Of a stretch of 64,000 bases of DNA, positions 12,501 to 23,740 are shown piece after piece (the stretch's first letter is position 1; each line of letters begins with the position of its first letter). A program made the position numbers and the translations under genes. This DNA is from Paraphoma chrysanthemicola. Lineage: Eukaryota > Ascomycota > Dothideomycetes > Pleosporales > Phaeosphaeriaceae. Under the pieces are notes generated by a model, which made no database searches, was not told the origin of the DNA, and saw only the letters and a program-made list of their open reading frames with translations. The stretch spans positions 1,054,001 to 1,118,000 of the forward strand of contig JAGMWG010000018.1 in NCBI GenBank assembly GCA_020744225.1, written 5' to 3'.

Positions 12501-13970
12501 CGTTCCGGCATTCAAGAGGCACCGATAAGAACGAACGAGCTCAAAGCTAGATCTTGGATTCGTGCCAACATAGCTACTCCACAAGCTCGATACCACTCCA
12601 ACGAGGCACACGAGAAGCTGAGGGTGCTTGGTGAAGACCTCCTCACCAAGGTTGTAGCAGACTATGTCCAGCAAGAACATCTGAAGATGCGGAAAATTAA
12701 GCGCCAGCTTCCTGGGAGAAACTACACGTTCACCAAGAAGCTAGCCACGAAGTGCAAGCGTGCCTTCGAGCTGGAAGATTTCATGGTTGGCGCTACAATC
12801 AAGAAAGAGCTAGACTCCGCCTTTGCGAACGACAATCCAGAAAAGCGCGTCTATACCATATCTCGGAGCGAAGAGGACGGCGCCATTATGACAATCATTT
12901 CACTGGTCGGTGACGGTAAGGTCAAACTTGTACCTCGCCTGCCACCCGTCGAGAATGAATTTGGCGCGCCGTTGCCGAGACTTTCGAAGTGGGGCTTCTG
13001 TGAAGGAGATTATATTCACCGAGCAATCGATCGGAATCGCATGTTCTGGGATGTCTGCGCTGTGCCAACTCCTACGTACCAGTTTGGCAACCCATTACAA
13101 CCGCTGCCATCTCCAAGCGCCGAATGGCCACTGCTGCCTAGTCCCCTGCTTCCAGGCGTCAATGATCCAAACGCACTCTTGCCCATCTGGAGCAGTATCC
13201 ATGGAGAAACTGTCACATGGCCATGGTGGTATCGCGCCATGAACCTTGTACTACAACCACTTTTCGTGCAACCGGGAGCTACAGCACGTGACATCCACAC
13301 TCACTGCGACGAACATGTGATAGAGTTGTTCGAGGTTGAACTCGTTTTGAACTGGCTGGAGGGCATGGGCGCTGTCTCAAATGTGATCGGGGACGGCTAT
13401 CGAGTGACTTCCAGCTTCTGGGCATCTTTCGGGGATAGACTACTTGATACGGCTGACGACTGGCTTGGAGAACATGTCAAACGCCGGACTAAGTCCACTT
13501 CAAAGCAAAGGTGGCGCGATGAGTACAACCTGCGATACTCGATGATGCACACACGCGGTCCTCAGCGAGTCAAAGTTGACAACCGAGGCAAAGTTGAAGA
13601 TGATATCGCGCCACAGCTCAGTCGCCAAATTTTCAAGAACTCGAAAGGTCAGTACAGCATCATGCAGCAGGCTTTGTTAGAGACGATATCAGGGACGGTG
13701 CGCGGGGAGGGTGACGTAGAGCTTCTTGACCCTGCCAACATCTCGCAAGCAGATGCTTTAGGCGCAGTGACGGCGGGATCTTTCCATAATGGGTCGAACT
13801 CGCGCGACAGTCCACCACAGGCAGTCGATGGTGCAGGCAGCGGTAAACAAGATGTGTCCATGAAAGATGTTGAAGTGGAGGCGGAAGAGCGAAGTGATGA
13901 TGTGGATGCAGAGGGAGATGTTGACATGGATATTCATGTTGGCGTTGACGACAATCGTGCGACGAATTGA
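6534..13970 (+). CDS. TFC3: TFIIIC largest subunit, B-block-binding (Tfc3/Sfc3 type)
   Basis: Two coding exons, 6534-6600 and 6829-13970, giving about 2,402 residues. Exon 1 encodes MAVGLDELVDHLLSEIALCG, which joins in frame to GAGSAEFRRFIRDFYEN. This LxxLLxEIAL start and winged-helix beginning is typical of fungal B-block-binding subunits. The residues after about 150 (LLSLIAASGATGITQPELTQ, then KGYIVKNPVQAGKAR) fit the winged-helix B-block region. TFIIIC recognises the B box inside tRNA genes and recruits TFIIIB and RNA polymerase III. Between about 690 and 810 three related TxxxRxxxGxxxxGRL blocks occur. The centre (about 850-1,700) is Ser/acidic/basic and probably disordered, with an AT-hook-like ARGRPRN and a DEEDDDDDGD run. 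The C-terminal part from about 1,650 (ERLTGLTGNPNDPIYNDPKQ onwards) is again well folded. An ATG six bases upstream (6528) is an alternative start. The 228-base intron is the least certain joint. Confidence 0.9.
8832..9230 (+). repeat. Three related GRL blocks inside the TFIIIC subunit
   Basis: Protein-level internal repeat. TPDERVALGLKPTGRL begins near residue 693, TEEERQREGLPPKGRL near 747 and TKQQRVALGFKEHGRL near 796. The units are about 50-54 residues apart and share a [TS]xxxR, a GL/GF turn and a GRL core. The DNA between units has diverged, so this is an old repeat kept at the protein level. GRL resembles the GRP core of AT hooks, hence possible DNA contact; that is inference. Confidence 0.7.
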
Positions 13971-14801
13971 GTACGTGTACGAGTATGATGCGCTGGGTCT
14001 CGGGGAGGCGTTTCAATCAGTACTCGACCTAATAGCATAGCGAGGCGCGTACCGTGGCTCAAAGACCTTCCAAGAAAGACTCTTGTGCACTTATATCTAG
14101 GCTTACGTAGACGGTGAGCGACCGGCATGTGAAATTGCCCATGGTCGTGGCACGACAAATGCAATTAGTGGCCGCGTTTCTATCTCCGTCAAGGCATTTT
14201 CTCGCCAGATGAGTGCATCTTCAAGGATCAGGAGCCAGATACTACCATGTAAGAGCATGTGTTTCGTCGTCGGAGTGGGATCTTATCATCGTATTGAAGA
14301 TATTGGACAGTTCATATCATCCACCGGCGGAGCTCTGGCCGGATATTCGGCCAAGGTTAAAGGTTGAACATTTCTCCGTCGCTTTGACTCCTCGGGCATG
14401 ACGACTGTCCAGCCACGACAGTTCCATTGCTAGAGGGACCCGTAGACCTGTTACGTCGAATCACCTTCCCATTTCGTGGGGCAACCTCCATGGGTTCCCC
14501 GCACGGAACAAAAATGTTAGTCTGTTTCTGTCCCACTAGAGGAATGGTAGTGCCGTGTTATAGCCACCGCGTGCAACTTCAATATTGTACCATGTAGATC
14601 TGTCGCGGATGCATCACGCAAACAGGCATTTCATCCTTATCGCGCCCTGCGCATTGCACCATTCCATGAACACGCGGTCACGGGCAGGAATTAACCTCAT
14701 CGTCTCCGACAAGACTAATTGGACTATATGTAGGGCGCAATGACTTCTGCAATTAGAGCTTCGCATGAACAGTCTTGATTGTTTCATTTCTTATTTTGAG
14801 C
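13971..14801. other. Intergenic region upstream of the alpha-galactosidase gene
   Basis: 831 bases between the end of the TFIIIC subunit gene and the GH27 ATG. No protein-like frame is visible on either strand. The right half is the GH27 promoter; two CreA-type motifs in it are listed separately. Confidence 0.6.
14476..14502. promoter_or_regulatory. Two possible CreA (SYGGRG) sites upstream of the GH27 gene
   Basis: GTGGGG at 14476-14481 on the plus strand and GCGGGG on the minus strand (plus CCCCGC at 14497-14502) both match the SYGGRG consensus of the carbon-catabolite repressor CreA. They sit about 300-325 bases before the ATG. Paired CreA sites are common at glycoside hydrolase promoters, but the motif is short and occurs often by chance. 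Confidence 0.3.
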
Positions 14802-16510
14802 ATGGTTTGGTTTACTTCCTTCTTTGTCCTCATAGGAGTGAGCTATGTGGCAGCCCAGCCTCTCCAGTCGACGCCGGTTATGGGCTGGAACTCTTACAAT
14901 CAGCTTTCATGCAGTCCGAACAATGCGGAAATTACAACACAGATTAATTCTCTAGCTAGTCGCGGTTTTGTCTCGGCAGGTTACAAGTACTTCCAGATCG
15001 ACTGTGGCTGGGCATCCCGGGATGGCCAGCGTAACGCCACAACTGGTGCTCTGAAGGTAGACAGCAGTGCGTTCCCCAACGGTCTGAAGCCGCTGAGCGA
15101 TCTTGCAAGAAGTAAGGGAATGAAATGGACCATGTACTCTGATGCGGGCGTTCGCATGTGCGATCCCCAGGTACCAAGTCCAGTCTTGGGCTCCTTGGGA
15201 CACGAGGCGGCGGATGCGGACTTCTTCAAGAGTCTAAACACCGAATACGTTAAGTGTACTGATCTTGCTATATGGACTAACTTTGTGACTGTGTTGACCA
15301 CGTTGTAGACGATAATTGCTATGCCGACGGACCAGCCGCAAACCAGAATGCACCTAAAGATCCACGCACTGACTTTCCATCGCGAATGGGAACCATGTGG
15401 AACGAACTGCAGCGAGTTGGAATTCCTGGAATGCTCATATGTCAGTGGGGCACGCCTTATTCATCCTCTGGCGGGCTGCAAGGTCCTGCGCAATGGACCC
15501 AAGATATCTCGACCTCATTCCGACTTTCGGATGATATTGCTCAGGGATGGAGTAACGTGTACCGAATTTACAACCAAGCCGTTCATGTCGCGAGGTCAGG
15601 CCTCATTGGACCAGGCTTCATTGCTGATGCGGATCTGCTTGAGGTCGGCAACCCTGGCATGTCGTTCGATGAGCAGGCGACGCATTTCGCGATGTGGGCA
15701 ATGCTAAAGTCTGCTCTGATGATCTCGACTGATGTGTCGGCTTTGTCAAACGAACTTGTCGCAGTACTTCAGAACCGCGACCTCATTGCCATCAACCAGG
15801 ATGCTGCTGTCAAGCCAATCACACTCGTACAACGCTGGACCAGCAATCGCGATGTCTGGGCCGGCGAACTTGCAAACGGGGATGTTGCCGTTCTTGTCGT
15901 AGACCTGAGCAATAAAGGTCGTAGTCTCAGTGTTCAACTGTCTGATCTGGGCATCTCTTTTGCATCTGTCAAAGATCTCTGGACAGGCCAGTCGTCCTCC
16001 GGCTCTTCATTCTCGAAGCAAGTGAATGCACATGGAGCGCTTGCACTTCGCCTCTCAAATATCCAACTTTCGGCGGCTTCTAAACCTACCTACAACTACA
16101 TCTCAGTGTCGACAGGGTCCCTTGCATCTGGCGCAAACACCCAGTCATGTTCCGGCTGCATGTCTTCAACAAAGGTCGGGTACCTTGGAGGCTCAAATGG
16201 CGGTCGCGTTACGATCTCCAATATCCGTACCTCTCGGGCCACGCAGATTGTGCGTTTCGACTACATCAATGGGGAGGTCGGCTACCTGGGTGGTGGAGCA
16301 AATGAGCGTGTGGCGGCAATTAGCGTTAATGGCGGTGCGGCACAGACCGTGAGCTTTCCACTCAGTGGGTACAACTGGGATAAGGATGTCAGCAAGGACT
16401 ACGCAGTGGAGTTGTCTGGATTCAGCACCACGAATACGAATACAATTACCATCTCGGGAGTCGGCAATGCTTATGCACCAGATCTGGATAGAATTGGGGT
16501 GGTAGCTTGA
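14802..16510 (+). CDS. Secreted GH27 alpha-galactosidase with C-terminal CBM-like domain
   Basis: Two exons, 14802-15255 and 15309-16510 (551 residues). The ATG at 14802 starts a clean signal peptide (VWFTSFFVLIGVSYVAAQ). The GH27 barrel follows: TPVMGWNSYNQLSC, YKYFQIDCGWASRDGQRN, MKWTMYSDAGVRMC, and after the splice KYDNCY with the catalytic nucleophile Asp near residue 153. FRLSDDI holds the acid/base Asp near 227, followed by the WNDPDMLEVG-like stretch DADLLEVGNPGMS. The enzyme releases terminal alpha-galactose from galacto-oligosaccharides or galactomannan outside the cell. After the antiparallel beta domain, residues from about 413 (YNYISVSTGSLASGANTQSC to the end) form an extra domain with repeated YLGG segments. 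It looks like a CBM35-type carbohydrate-binding module. The splice was set by needing K-Y-D-N-C in frame. Confidence 0.92.
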
Positions 16511-16896
16511 AAAGATGTGCAACTGGAATCGAGACTTATAGATTTGTGTGATTCGAAGCGAGGAATGAACCCGGTGACTTTAGACTAGTTACATGTGCAA
16601 AAGCATTAGGTCGAGATGACAGGAAGGCGCAAAGTCGCCAAAGAAAACACAAGGGAATGTGAGACTGCACAACGACACAAATAATACATCGTTGCTCATG
16701 GTACGGGCGGAGCAACATGAGATCTTCGGATAGCTAATTCTCTTGAAGCCTCTATTGACTTCCAGACACAAAAGAACTTTGCTCACAACCGCTCACTGAT
16801 GTCATTGGCCATAAGTCTTTATTAGCATCCGTCAACGGCTCGTAGCAGGTACCAAGAATATTTCAATCATCCGAGTGAGGAATTTCTTCCCTGCAT
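16511..16896. other. Convergent 3' spacer
   Basis: 386 bases between the converging ends of the GH27 gene (plus) and the secreted Cys/Thr-rich protein gene (minus). I see no gene or motif in it; it should hold both 3' untranslated ends. Confidence 0.6.
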
Positions 16897-17774
16897 TCAT
16901 CCTCGGATGGTCACGGTACGTGTAGTGGTCAGAATGGACGGCGCTCCTGCCACTTGGCGCGTGACGGTGGAAGTAATTGTTCTCGCAGCAGCGGCGGCAG
17001 CCTGGGGCGTTGCTGTGGAAGTAATGGTCGCCGTCCTCGTGATGGTCGAGCTTCGGAATACGGTCGAAGTAATCAAGAGCATGCTGAATTGTGTGCTTGT
17101 CAACGTTCGGCTACAAGCTGTGAATGTTTGGGTTCTTGTGGTTGTGATGCTCTGCTCCCGGATCTGGACAGCTGTTTGCACTACAGTTCGTTGGTTCACG
17201 ATGGTCTGAGTCAAAGTAGCAGTAACAGATAGAGTCGATCGTGGCGGTATGGAAGTGGTTGTGATAGTCTGAAACTGTGTAACTACCGGGGCAACGAATG
17301 TTGTCGTAATAGTCTGCAATTGCGTCTGTGTTTGAGTTGTAGCTGGCGCGCCTTGGATAGTGACGACAGATGTCGAGACTATAGCGTACGCAGGGAATGC
17401 ACAACCGATGTCATAGTACCAGTACGGCTGAGTGCTATCTTCTGTGAAGTTGCCTTCTCTGTTCAACCGTCAGAGACTCTATCAAGTGTGTATCGGGACA
17501 GTACTGAAAGTCTTGCTTACAGGCCATATTCGAAAAACTCGCAATATTGAGACGCTGCGTCTGCCCAGTACGAATAGCGGAAGCTCTTGCACTTCGCCGC
17601 ATCTTGCTTGCAATACGAAGCACACAGAGCGAATGTAGTCGGCCCTCTGTAAAAGAAATTACCCATGTAAAATGATAGCTTGTTGCTGTCGTGAAGGCCA
17701 ACCTTGCCGCATATGTTGGCAGCGTCGGCTCCAACCACACAGGCAAGCAAAAACAGAGCCTTCGTTATGAGCAT
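16897..17774 (-). CDS. Secreted protein with apple/PAN-like Cys domain and Thr-rich tail
   Basis: Two exons, 17774-17521 and 17458-16897 (271 residues). It starts with a signal peptide (LITKALFLLACVVGADA). Next comes a compact Cys-rich region of about 70 residues with the pattern NICG...CASYCKQDAAKCKSF...QYCEFFEYG, which looks like fungal apple/PAN-type lectin-like domains. An N-glycosylation sequon (NFT) lies at the exon joint. From about residue 115 the protein is a repetitive Thr/Ser/Val/Gln-rich stalk (TITTTF, FQTITTT, TRTATITSTAT), probably O-glycosylated; no GPI signal is evident. The likely location is the cell wall or exterior. The role is unknown; carbohydrate or surface binding is inferred only from the domain type and from the neighbouring secreted alpha-galactosidase. 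The family name is my reading of the Cys spacing. Confidence 0.75.
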
Positions 17775-18011
17775 GCTGCCTGACGATGAGGCACTGTATG
17801 GTGTCCCGGAAAGCGTATGCGTCAGTTCGGGGGACTAAGCTTTTTGGTAGTTGTGTTGCACCACGTGGAATAGCGCATAATGTTGTGGTGGGTGCTGAGG
17901 AATGATTCTTGGAATGTGGTCGGTCGCGAATGACTACTCGGCCTCTTGGACCGGGTGGTTCAGCCAACCAGCTTCGCATTATACTCTGCCGAGGGGATGA
18001 TACTCTTTTTG

Positions 18012-19363
18012 CTAGGGAGCAATCCAACCAATCTTAGCCATTGGCCATCTGATCCAGGCAATATGTTCTGTCGCCAATGCTGCGAAAATCCCACTCATGA
18101 CGTGATGTGTCCATCCCTTCAAGTACCAGAACCTTTCCATTTCGTGCATCAGCACCACAAAGTGCGCATAAATGACAAGAGCAATTGAATCGTGTGCTTG
18201 AAGTCTATCGAGAAAGGCATCCGACAGTTTGTACAGCCAGGCAAAAGAGACATGCAGTTCCGAGTCGACGCCATTGTAGCGATTGAAGTAGCACTCCTGC
18301 AAGATATCGATCGCTTGCGCATTGTCGTCCTTTTCGGATAACAGACAGACGGCGGTGACATGCGCCCGCAGCTCGGAGAGTTGCTCCATGTAGTCACATG
18401 GCTCTTCCATCGGAGGTAGAGGTCGTAATTTGGACCTCTTAGCTGGCTCAAGTGTTTTGGTGAAGTTATGGCGACCGTAACTAGACAAGGTCGTCCGAAT
18501 GCCGCGGAACATAACAAGCCAGTCCGATCTGCCGTGCTCTCCGAATGCTAAGAACTCTCCCGGCTCTGGCCCCCGGGCCCAATTTACGAAGCATATCAAT
18601 TGTACAGAGACAAAGATTGCGTCGCAGTTATTGGAGTCAATGGCAGCTAAGTCAGGTGTAACTGCCGAAAGCGCCTTCTCATAGTGATAATCTGCTTTGG
18701 CGACATATGCTTCTCGCCGATCTGGTCGGCACTGGGACAGTTGGAGGGCCGTGAGCGCAAACATCAGATGCAGGACGTGTTGATGATGGAAAGCCACATC
18801 TTCCATTAATGACCGCCAGCCGGCAGCGCCCGATGGCCATATGGACAGAGACTGGCAAGTTGTAGTGGTCCAATGATATGTGAGTTCAATTTCAGACAAA
18901 GGGAAATCCTTGAAGTCGGAAAGAACCTTTGCTTGAACAGAGTCTCCTGCCGGTTTGCTTGTCTCATAGCTACATCGTACATTTCGCCTTTTGCAGTTGG
19001 CACAAGAAGGCTTCTCTTCATCGCACTGGCACAGCATTAGCGTACATAAATAATACGGGAAAATTGATCCATGATTGGCGGAAACAATGAGCTTCAACTG
19101 AGAGGATAGGGTGTCCCGTGTCGAGCTGATGCAGCTCTCTTACGAGGCTTCGCCATTCCCTTCCTTGCGCACACCAATCTTCAACGCTTGACAATGATAA
19201 TATGAAGTGCGAAGAGAATTCTATGGTCACGCACCTTGATGCGCCTCGTCTTACATTGTTTACATCCTGCGCGGGATTTGCGATGTGATCTCCGTGTGAT
19301 CTTTTCACTGGGCCCTTCCTGAGGTGTTGCCGTACTTTCCGACTGTGGCGATTCTTGCTGCAT
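18012..19363 (-). CDS. Zn2Cys6 transcription factor
   Basis: Two exons, 19363-19235 and 19025-18012, separated by a 209-base intron (380 residues). The Zn2Cys6 binuclear cluster spans the joint: RAGCKQCKTRRIK from exon 1 and CDEEKPSCANCKRRNVRC from exon 2. This gives all six cysteines at residues 34, 37, 44, 51, 54 and 61. An LTYHWTTTTCQ segment and the following helices belong to the usual fungal regulator tail (Fungal_trans_2/DUF3468-like, as in sterol-uptake-type regulators). Members bind CGG-type half-sites and act in the nucleus. The ATG at 19363 was chosen because it is the first ATG in frame. The targets are unknown; it lies next to the secreted Cys/Thr-rich gene in the same direction. 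The intron is longer than most here, so a small extra exon cannot be excluded. Confidence 0.85.
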
Positions 19364-20231
19364 GTCAATCACTGCGCACTAGCTTTGAGAGGCGATTTAG
19401 CAAGTACAGTGCTACGTGCGACGATGCGATAGTGAAGGAAATAGTTGAAGTGGTAATGCCTTGACATGCGAGGAAGCCTCGGCAACGAAAATGGCTAGCG
19501 TGGAGATTGTTTCATCGTCGCAAAATAGGGTAATCGCAAGCACTTCCGAACTGGCTACAGGGTCTTGGCCGCCTGACCTGACCATCAATGGAGACACACT
19601 CGCGGGTGACTAATAAGTATTCAAGAGTTTGTTGCACAGTGGTATAACCGCGTGATGTTAAGGACGCGCACCTGTATCTACGCATTACACGTGGGGCCCT
19701 TGAGAGCTCTTGGTGTAGGCGCTCTGTTTGAGACAGCCCTCAAGCTGTAGCACGATCTGTACATATATAGCAGCTGCGAGTTTCTTTCCAATTACGCATT
19801 GAGCATATCAGTGACTATGAGATTCTTCTGCTAGATTGGACACCCTCTTGCAGCGCTATGACCGAGATAAGAAGCACGTCCGGGCGGCGACCCGCCACAA
19901 AGAGAAAAGCAAGTAGCACTGTACATTGGCCGGTGGCGGTACATCATATCGAGTGGAGGCTGCGCTTCAGATATCCAGGTCGGGTTTCAGTCGTGCCGCA
20001 GTCCGCCCGAGCCTACTGTTCGTATTCTCTCTCTTCGCGTATTGCATCGCGCTAAGTTCAACGACAGGCACGGCGCGAACAGATTGCAGGCCATGACACA
20101 ACTTGTTGCTATTTCGGACGCTGTTGACTCTTAGAGCTACGTCAGTTGCTCCGGTTTGATAGAGTATTAAAATGTAGTCTCCTGTTCTCCCTCCACTTTG
20201 TTTCCTCGTTCCAATCCAGCCGCCATCCGAT
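19364..20231. other. Divergent intergenic region
   Basis: 868 bases between the start codons of the Zn2Cys6 gene (minus) and the MARVEL-like gene (plus). It should contain both promoters. Short open frames here have no protein-like pattern. A CATATATAGC stretch near 19760 could be a TATA element, but which gene it would serve is unclear. Confidence 0.5.
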
Positions 20232-20900
20232 ATGCAATCTACAAACGTCGCCAACGGCCGCACCGACACGCCTCCTCCAGTCGATTACCCTCGCCCTGAC
20301 ATGCCGCCTCCGCCTTACTTTAAGTCGCACTTCATAAGCCCAAGCTCCTTCAAGGCCGCGATCAATACCAAACTCGACAAGCCTCTAGTATCACTTTTCC
20401 GTCTTAGCGTTCGTCTACTACAATTCGCCTTCACACTTGCATCTGGAGTGTCTTACGCCGTCGAGCTTTCAAAGGGCGAGATTCCCGGGCGGTCAGCTTT
20501 CATATACGCGCAGATTCTCTTTGGTTTGACGTTGCTGAATCTCGTAACGGACAGCATAACAATTCGACATTACCGTTTCACGTGGATGGTAGAATGGACT
20601 CTCGCCATTTTGTGGTTCGTTTGCTTCGCTATATTTTACCAAGCATACCTGGAAGGCATGGTCGAGCCAGAGTATCGTGGTACAAACTTGGGACGCATGA
20701 CAAGGGCTGTCTGGTGTGACCTAATCAATGCGCTTTTGTGGTCGGGCAGTGCAGTCTTTTCGTCGGCCATGTGCTGTACAGGCGTAAAAGCGGCGATCAA
20801 AAATAAGCTGAGAAAGAGGACACGAGAGAAGGAAGATTCGACGATGATGCACAAGATTGGACAAATGGAGAGCGGAGTTATTGGCGCGGGTTCGAACTAG
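20232..20900 (+). CDS. Four-helix MARVEL-like membrane protein
   Basis: Single exon, 222 residues. A Pro-rich cytosolic N-terminus (TPPPVDYPRPDMPPPPYF) precedes four predicted membrane helices: about residues 57-78 (LFRLSVRLLQFAFTLASGVS), 88-108 (FIYAQILFGLTLLNLVTDSI), 117-138 (WMVEWTLAILWFVCFAIFYQ) and 160-180 (DLINALLWSGSAVFSSAMCC). It ends in a basic tail (KNKLRKRTREKE). The layout, with an early Arg-x-x-Gln helix and a Trp-rich third helix, is that of fungal MARVEL-domain proteins. Such proteins associate with membrane subdomains and vesicles. The precise role is unknown. No intron is needed and the start has a reasonable context. Confidence 0.78.
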   Translation: MQSTNVANGRTDTPPPVDYPRPDMPPPPYFKSHFISPSSFKAAINTKLDKPLVSLFRLSVRLLQFAFTLASGVSYAVELSKGEIPGRSAFIYAQILFGLTLLNLVTDSITIRHYRFTWMVEWTLAILWFVCFAIFYQAYLEGMVEPEYRGTNLGRMTRAVWCDLINALLWSGSAVFSSAMCCTGVKAAIKNKLRKRTREKEDSTMMHKIGQMESGVIGAGSN

Positions 20901-21482
20901 CCTATTTGGGTACACAGCGGTTGTACATGAACTACTGGACGTTCTCATAGGGTCTATTCAGTATGCAAAAACTTTTCAGACTCATTATTGCCAATTTGCA
21001 CTTAACACGGGCGCCGTGGCAGGATCGGTTCAACCTTTTTTGACCTTGGGAGTTCGGATAGCAAAGGTGAACAGACGGCGCTCTATAGCTGGAAAATATG
21101 ACAATAGAAAGGATAGCGACTACACATAATTGGATTATGAACGATCGTGGTGCGATGTGCATGAAAGACGGAACTCAATGTGTGATCGCGTGCACCCAGA
21201 CACGTCAATTTCAGCCTTGGCGTTTGGGGCTTATCGATACCAGACGAACCATCTTGTTTCTTTCTTCTCACACCAACTCGCCACGAGGCACACTCTCCTT
21301 CAACTGTTCTTTCCATATTCAAGCGTATCAAGCACAGCGTATTGATCAATCGTTTTTTCTTCTATGCGTGTTCGATCCGCGACTTCTTCTGAACATGCAC
21401 ACAGGCAACTTGCTATCCTTAGCTGTTCTGTGCCTCGAATCCTCCTGCTGCAGGGCGTTCGCACCCGAATTGCCTATTTGAG
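20901..21482. other. Intergenic region upstream of the second Zn2Cys6 gene
   Basis: 582 bases between two plus-strand genes. It includes the promoter of the downstream regulator. No coding pattern or repeat is visible. Confidence 0.6.
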
Positions 21483-23740
21483 ATGGTGTACCGAGGCAAG
21501 CCATCTGCTGCTTGTGGTGAGTGCAGAAAACGTCGGAGTCGTGTAAGTTCTCCTCAGGCTTTACACATACTTGCCTATCACATTCTTTGGCTACACTACA
21601 TCGTGTTTGATCGATGTCCTTCACATTTGCGCTCGCTCATGAAGCCGTCAGTGTGATCAAGCCAATCCTGCATGCACACAATGCGTCAAGGCCGGTCGCG
21701 CTTGTCCCGGTTACCGCAACACAGTCGATCTCATGTTCCATGATGAGAGCAAACAGATTGCCCGTAGAAACAAGGACCGCACGACTGGAAAACCGAACGA
21801 AGAAGCCACCGGCAATTTTTCTCGCGGACAGCTCATTGAGCGAACCGCAAAAGTGATGCCTGTAAAGCTGACCGATTTCGTTTTATATCAACCGCTTGAC
21901 GATATCGGCGTGTCCTTCTTTATGTCAACTTATGTGGGCGAAGATCCGGCAGTTTCCCAATTATACTATCTCCCCAAGTTTTATGCTAAGACTGGTTACG
22001 CTCATGTGGGCTTGCAAAAGAGTATCATTGCCGCTGGCTTGGCTGGCTATGCGAAGATAGCTCGGAGAAAGGAGATCACAAATTCGGCTACGAAGCACTA
22101 CGTCGCAGCCATTCAAGGCATCAATGCCGCACTATCAGACCCTACCACCGCTATTCAAGACTCCACACTTTTGTCGATTATTATGGCGGCCATGTTCGAG
22201 ATCTTAATCATTCCTCGCCTGGGTGGCACGCAAAACTGCTCTAAACATCTAGATGGCGCTGTATCCGTGGCATTGTTGAAATTGAAGCATGACAGTCAGA
22301 CTGATGTAACGCACAATCTTCTCACCACTCTGGTGCAGTCGGTATGTGTGACCACACAGACTTGCGAATCAAGCTAACCACCAGACCATTATCAACTGTT
22401 GGATCTCCCACGTACCACTACCACGGAATTTTGTGGAACTTGACAAGCGATTACTGAGAACAAAGGATGTCAGTTCGATACACAGCCAATTCTTGGATAT
22501 AGTCTTGGAGTAAGTACAGTCCAATGTGGAAGATCAAACACGAGTCAAGCTAATCCCGTTTGCTGATTTTAGGCTGGTTCGGTTCCGCGAAGCTCTTCAT
22601 AACGGCACTTTGCGGTATCCCATGACGATAATAGAGCGTGCTCTGGCTATTGATAAGCTCTTGGTCCAATTCGCTCAGGATATGCCCCCTCAAGCCCAAT
22701 TTCGAGCATGCAAAATTTCTTCACAGAGCGTACAAGAGTTGGCCTACGAGGGTTACTTCCACAGTGAGTGTCTCTGGGTCTTCTTGGCAGGCTTATGGCG
22801 AGTGTATATCTATCAGGCCGATTTGAGCTAATCTAGCGTCAAGTCTACCCCCAACGATTTACCGCACACTTGTGGAACAACATTAGGTCGTCCCGTACAC
22901 GATTACACCAAGTCGTACTTCGTCAGTGTCACATCTTGCGGGCAACATCGGGACCAAAAGATCTTGATTTGTTGAATAGACATCAGATCGAGTCTGAAGC
23001 TCGAATACTGGAACAGGCAATAGAGATCTCGGCCACGGTTCCTCAATTAGCTGGCTACTTGGAACAACTCGAACCTCACTTCAAGGCTTCGGACCACACC
23101 TTGCCTGCGCGCTTTTCAGAGAGGGCGCCAAATCTAGAGCCCGGTGAGTTGCCACACTTCGCCAAGCGGGTTGCCTCGGCAGCCGTCGAATACAGCTCAC
23201 ATTTCGTGTACGATCCCAAGCCATCGCCACCAGAGGCGAGTCACTCTGGGACGCGACGTACACCCAGCCTAATGTCCATATTCTATTCCGAATGCAACGA
23301 CGGTGAACCCAAGCTTGATGCACCCGCTCATATAGCGCCTCCGCTTAACAGCAATACACCACAACCTGGTATGTATGAGCAATAGAAACTACAGTTCTCA
23401 AGCTCGAAGAAGCTTACACAAACCACTAGGTAGTTTGTACCATATGCTATTTCAGCTCTACGGCTTGCAACGTATCCCATTATTGCCGGAGTCTCTGAGA
23501 AGATGGATGTTCGGACGGACAAGATGGATGGAAAGTCACTCTGATGTTGATGATCTAGCACGACTACAAGAAATGGTCCTCAAGAAGCCTGGAGATGGGT
23601 TTCCGGTCGACGAAGAACGGTACGTCAAGCATGATTTCCTTCGCCTGCTAGAAGAGACAGGAGCACCGTCAAGGGTATGTTTGTGTCTTCCAGCTAGCAG
23701 CAAGGGCGTTGTTGATACATTTCAGGGCGTCTTGTCTTGA
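21483..23740 (+). CDS. Zn2Cys6 transcription factor, seven exons
   Basis: Exons 21483-21542, 21652-22341, 22385-22509, 22573-22763, 22844-23368, 23430-23674 and 23726-23740; 616 residues. Exon 1 gives SAACGECRKRRSR and exon 2 continues CDQANPACTQCVKAGRAC, completing the six-Cys cluster (residues 11, 14, 21, 28, 31, 38). The rest is the common regulator core: YLPKFYAKTGYAH, a TKHYVAAIQGINAALSDP segment, ELVRFREALHNGTL, then GYFHIYPQRFTAHLWNNIRS. The last segment fixes the exon 5 acceptor at the AG ending 22843 rather than the nearer TAG. The fourth intron therefore ends at CGTCAAG. The gene is nuclear and DNA-binding by family; its targets are unknown. The last intron (51 bases) has no stop and is a multiple of three, so its retention would add 17 residues with the same end. 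All frames join without a break, so the gene looks intact. Confidence 0.85.

Noticed and set aside
22832..22843. TAG acceptor at 22834-22836 for exon 5 of the seven-exon regulator
   Set aside because: It puts the conserved IYPQRFTAHLWN segment out of frame; the next AG (22842-22843) restores it.
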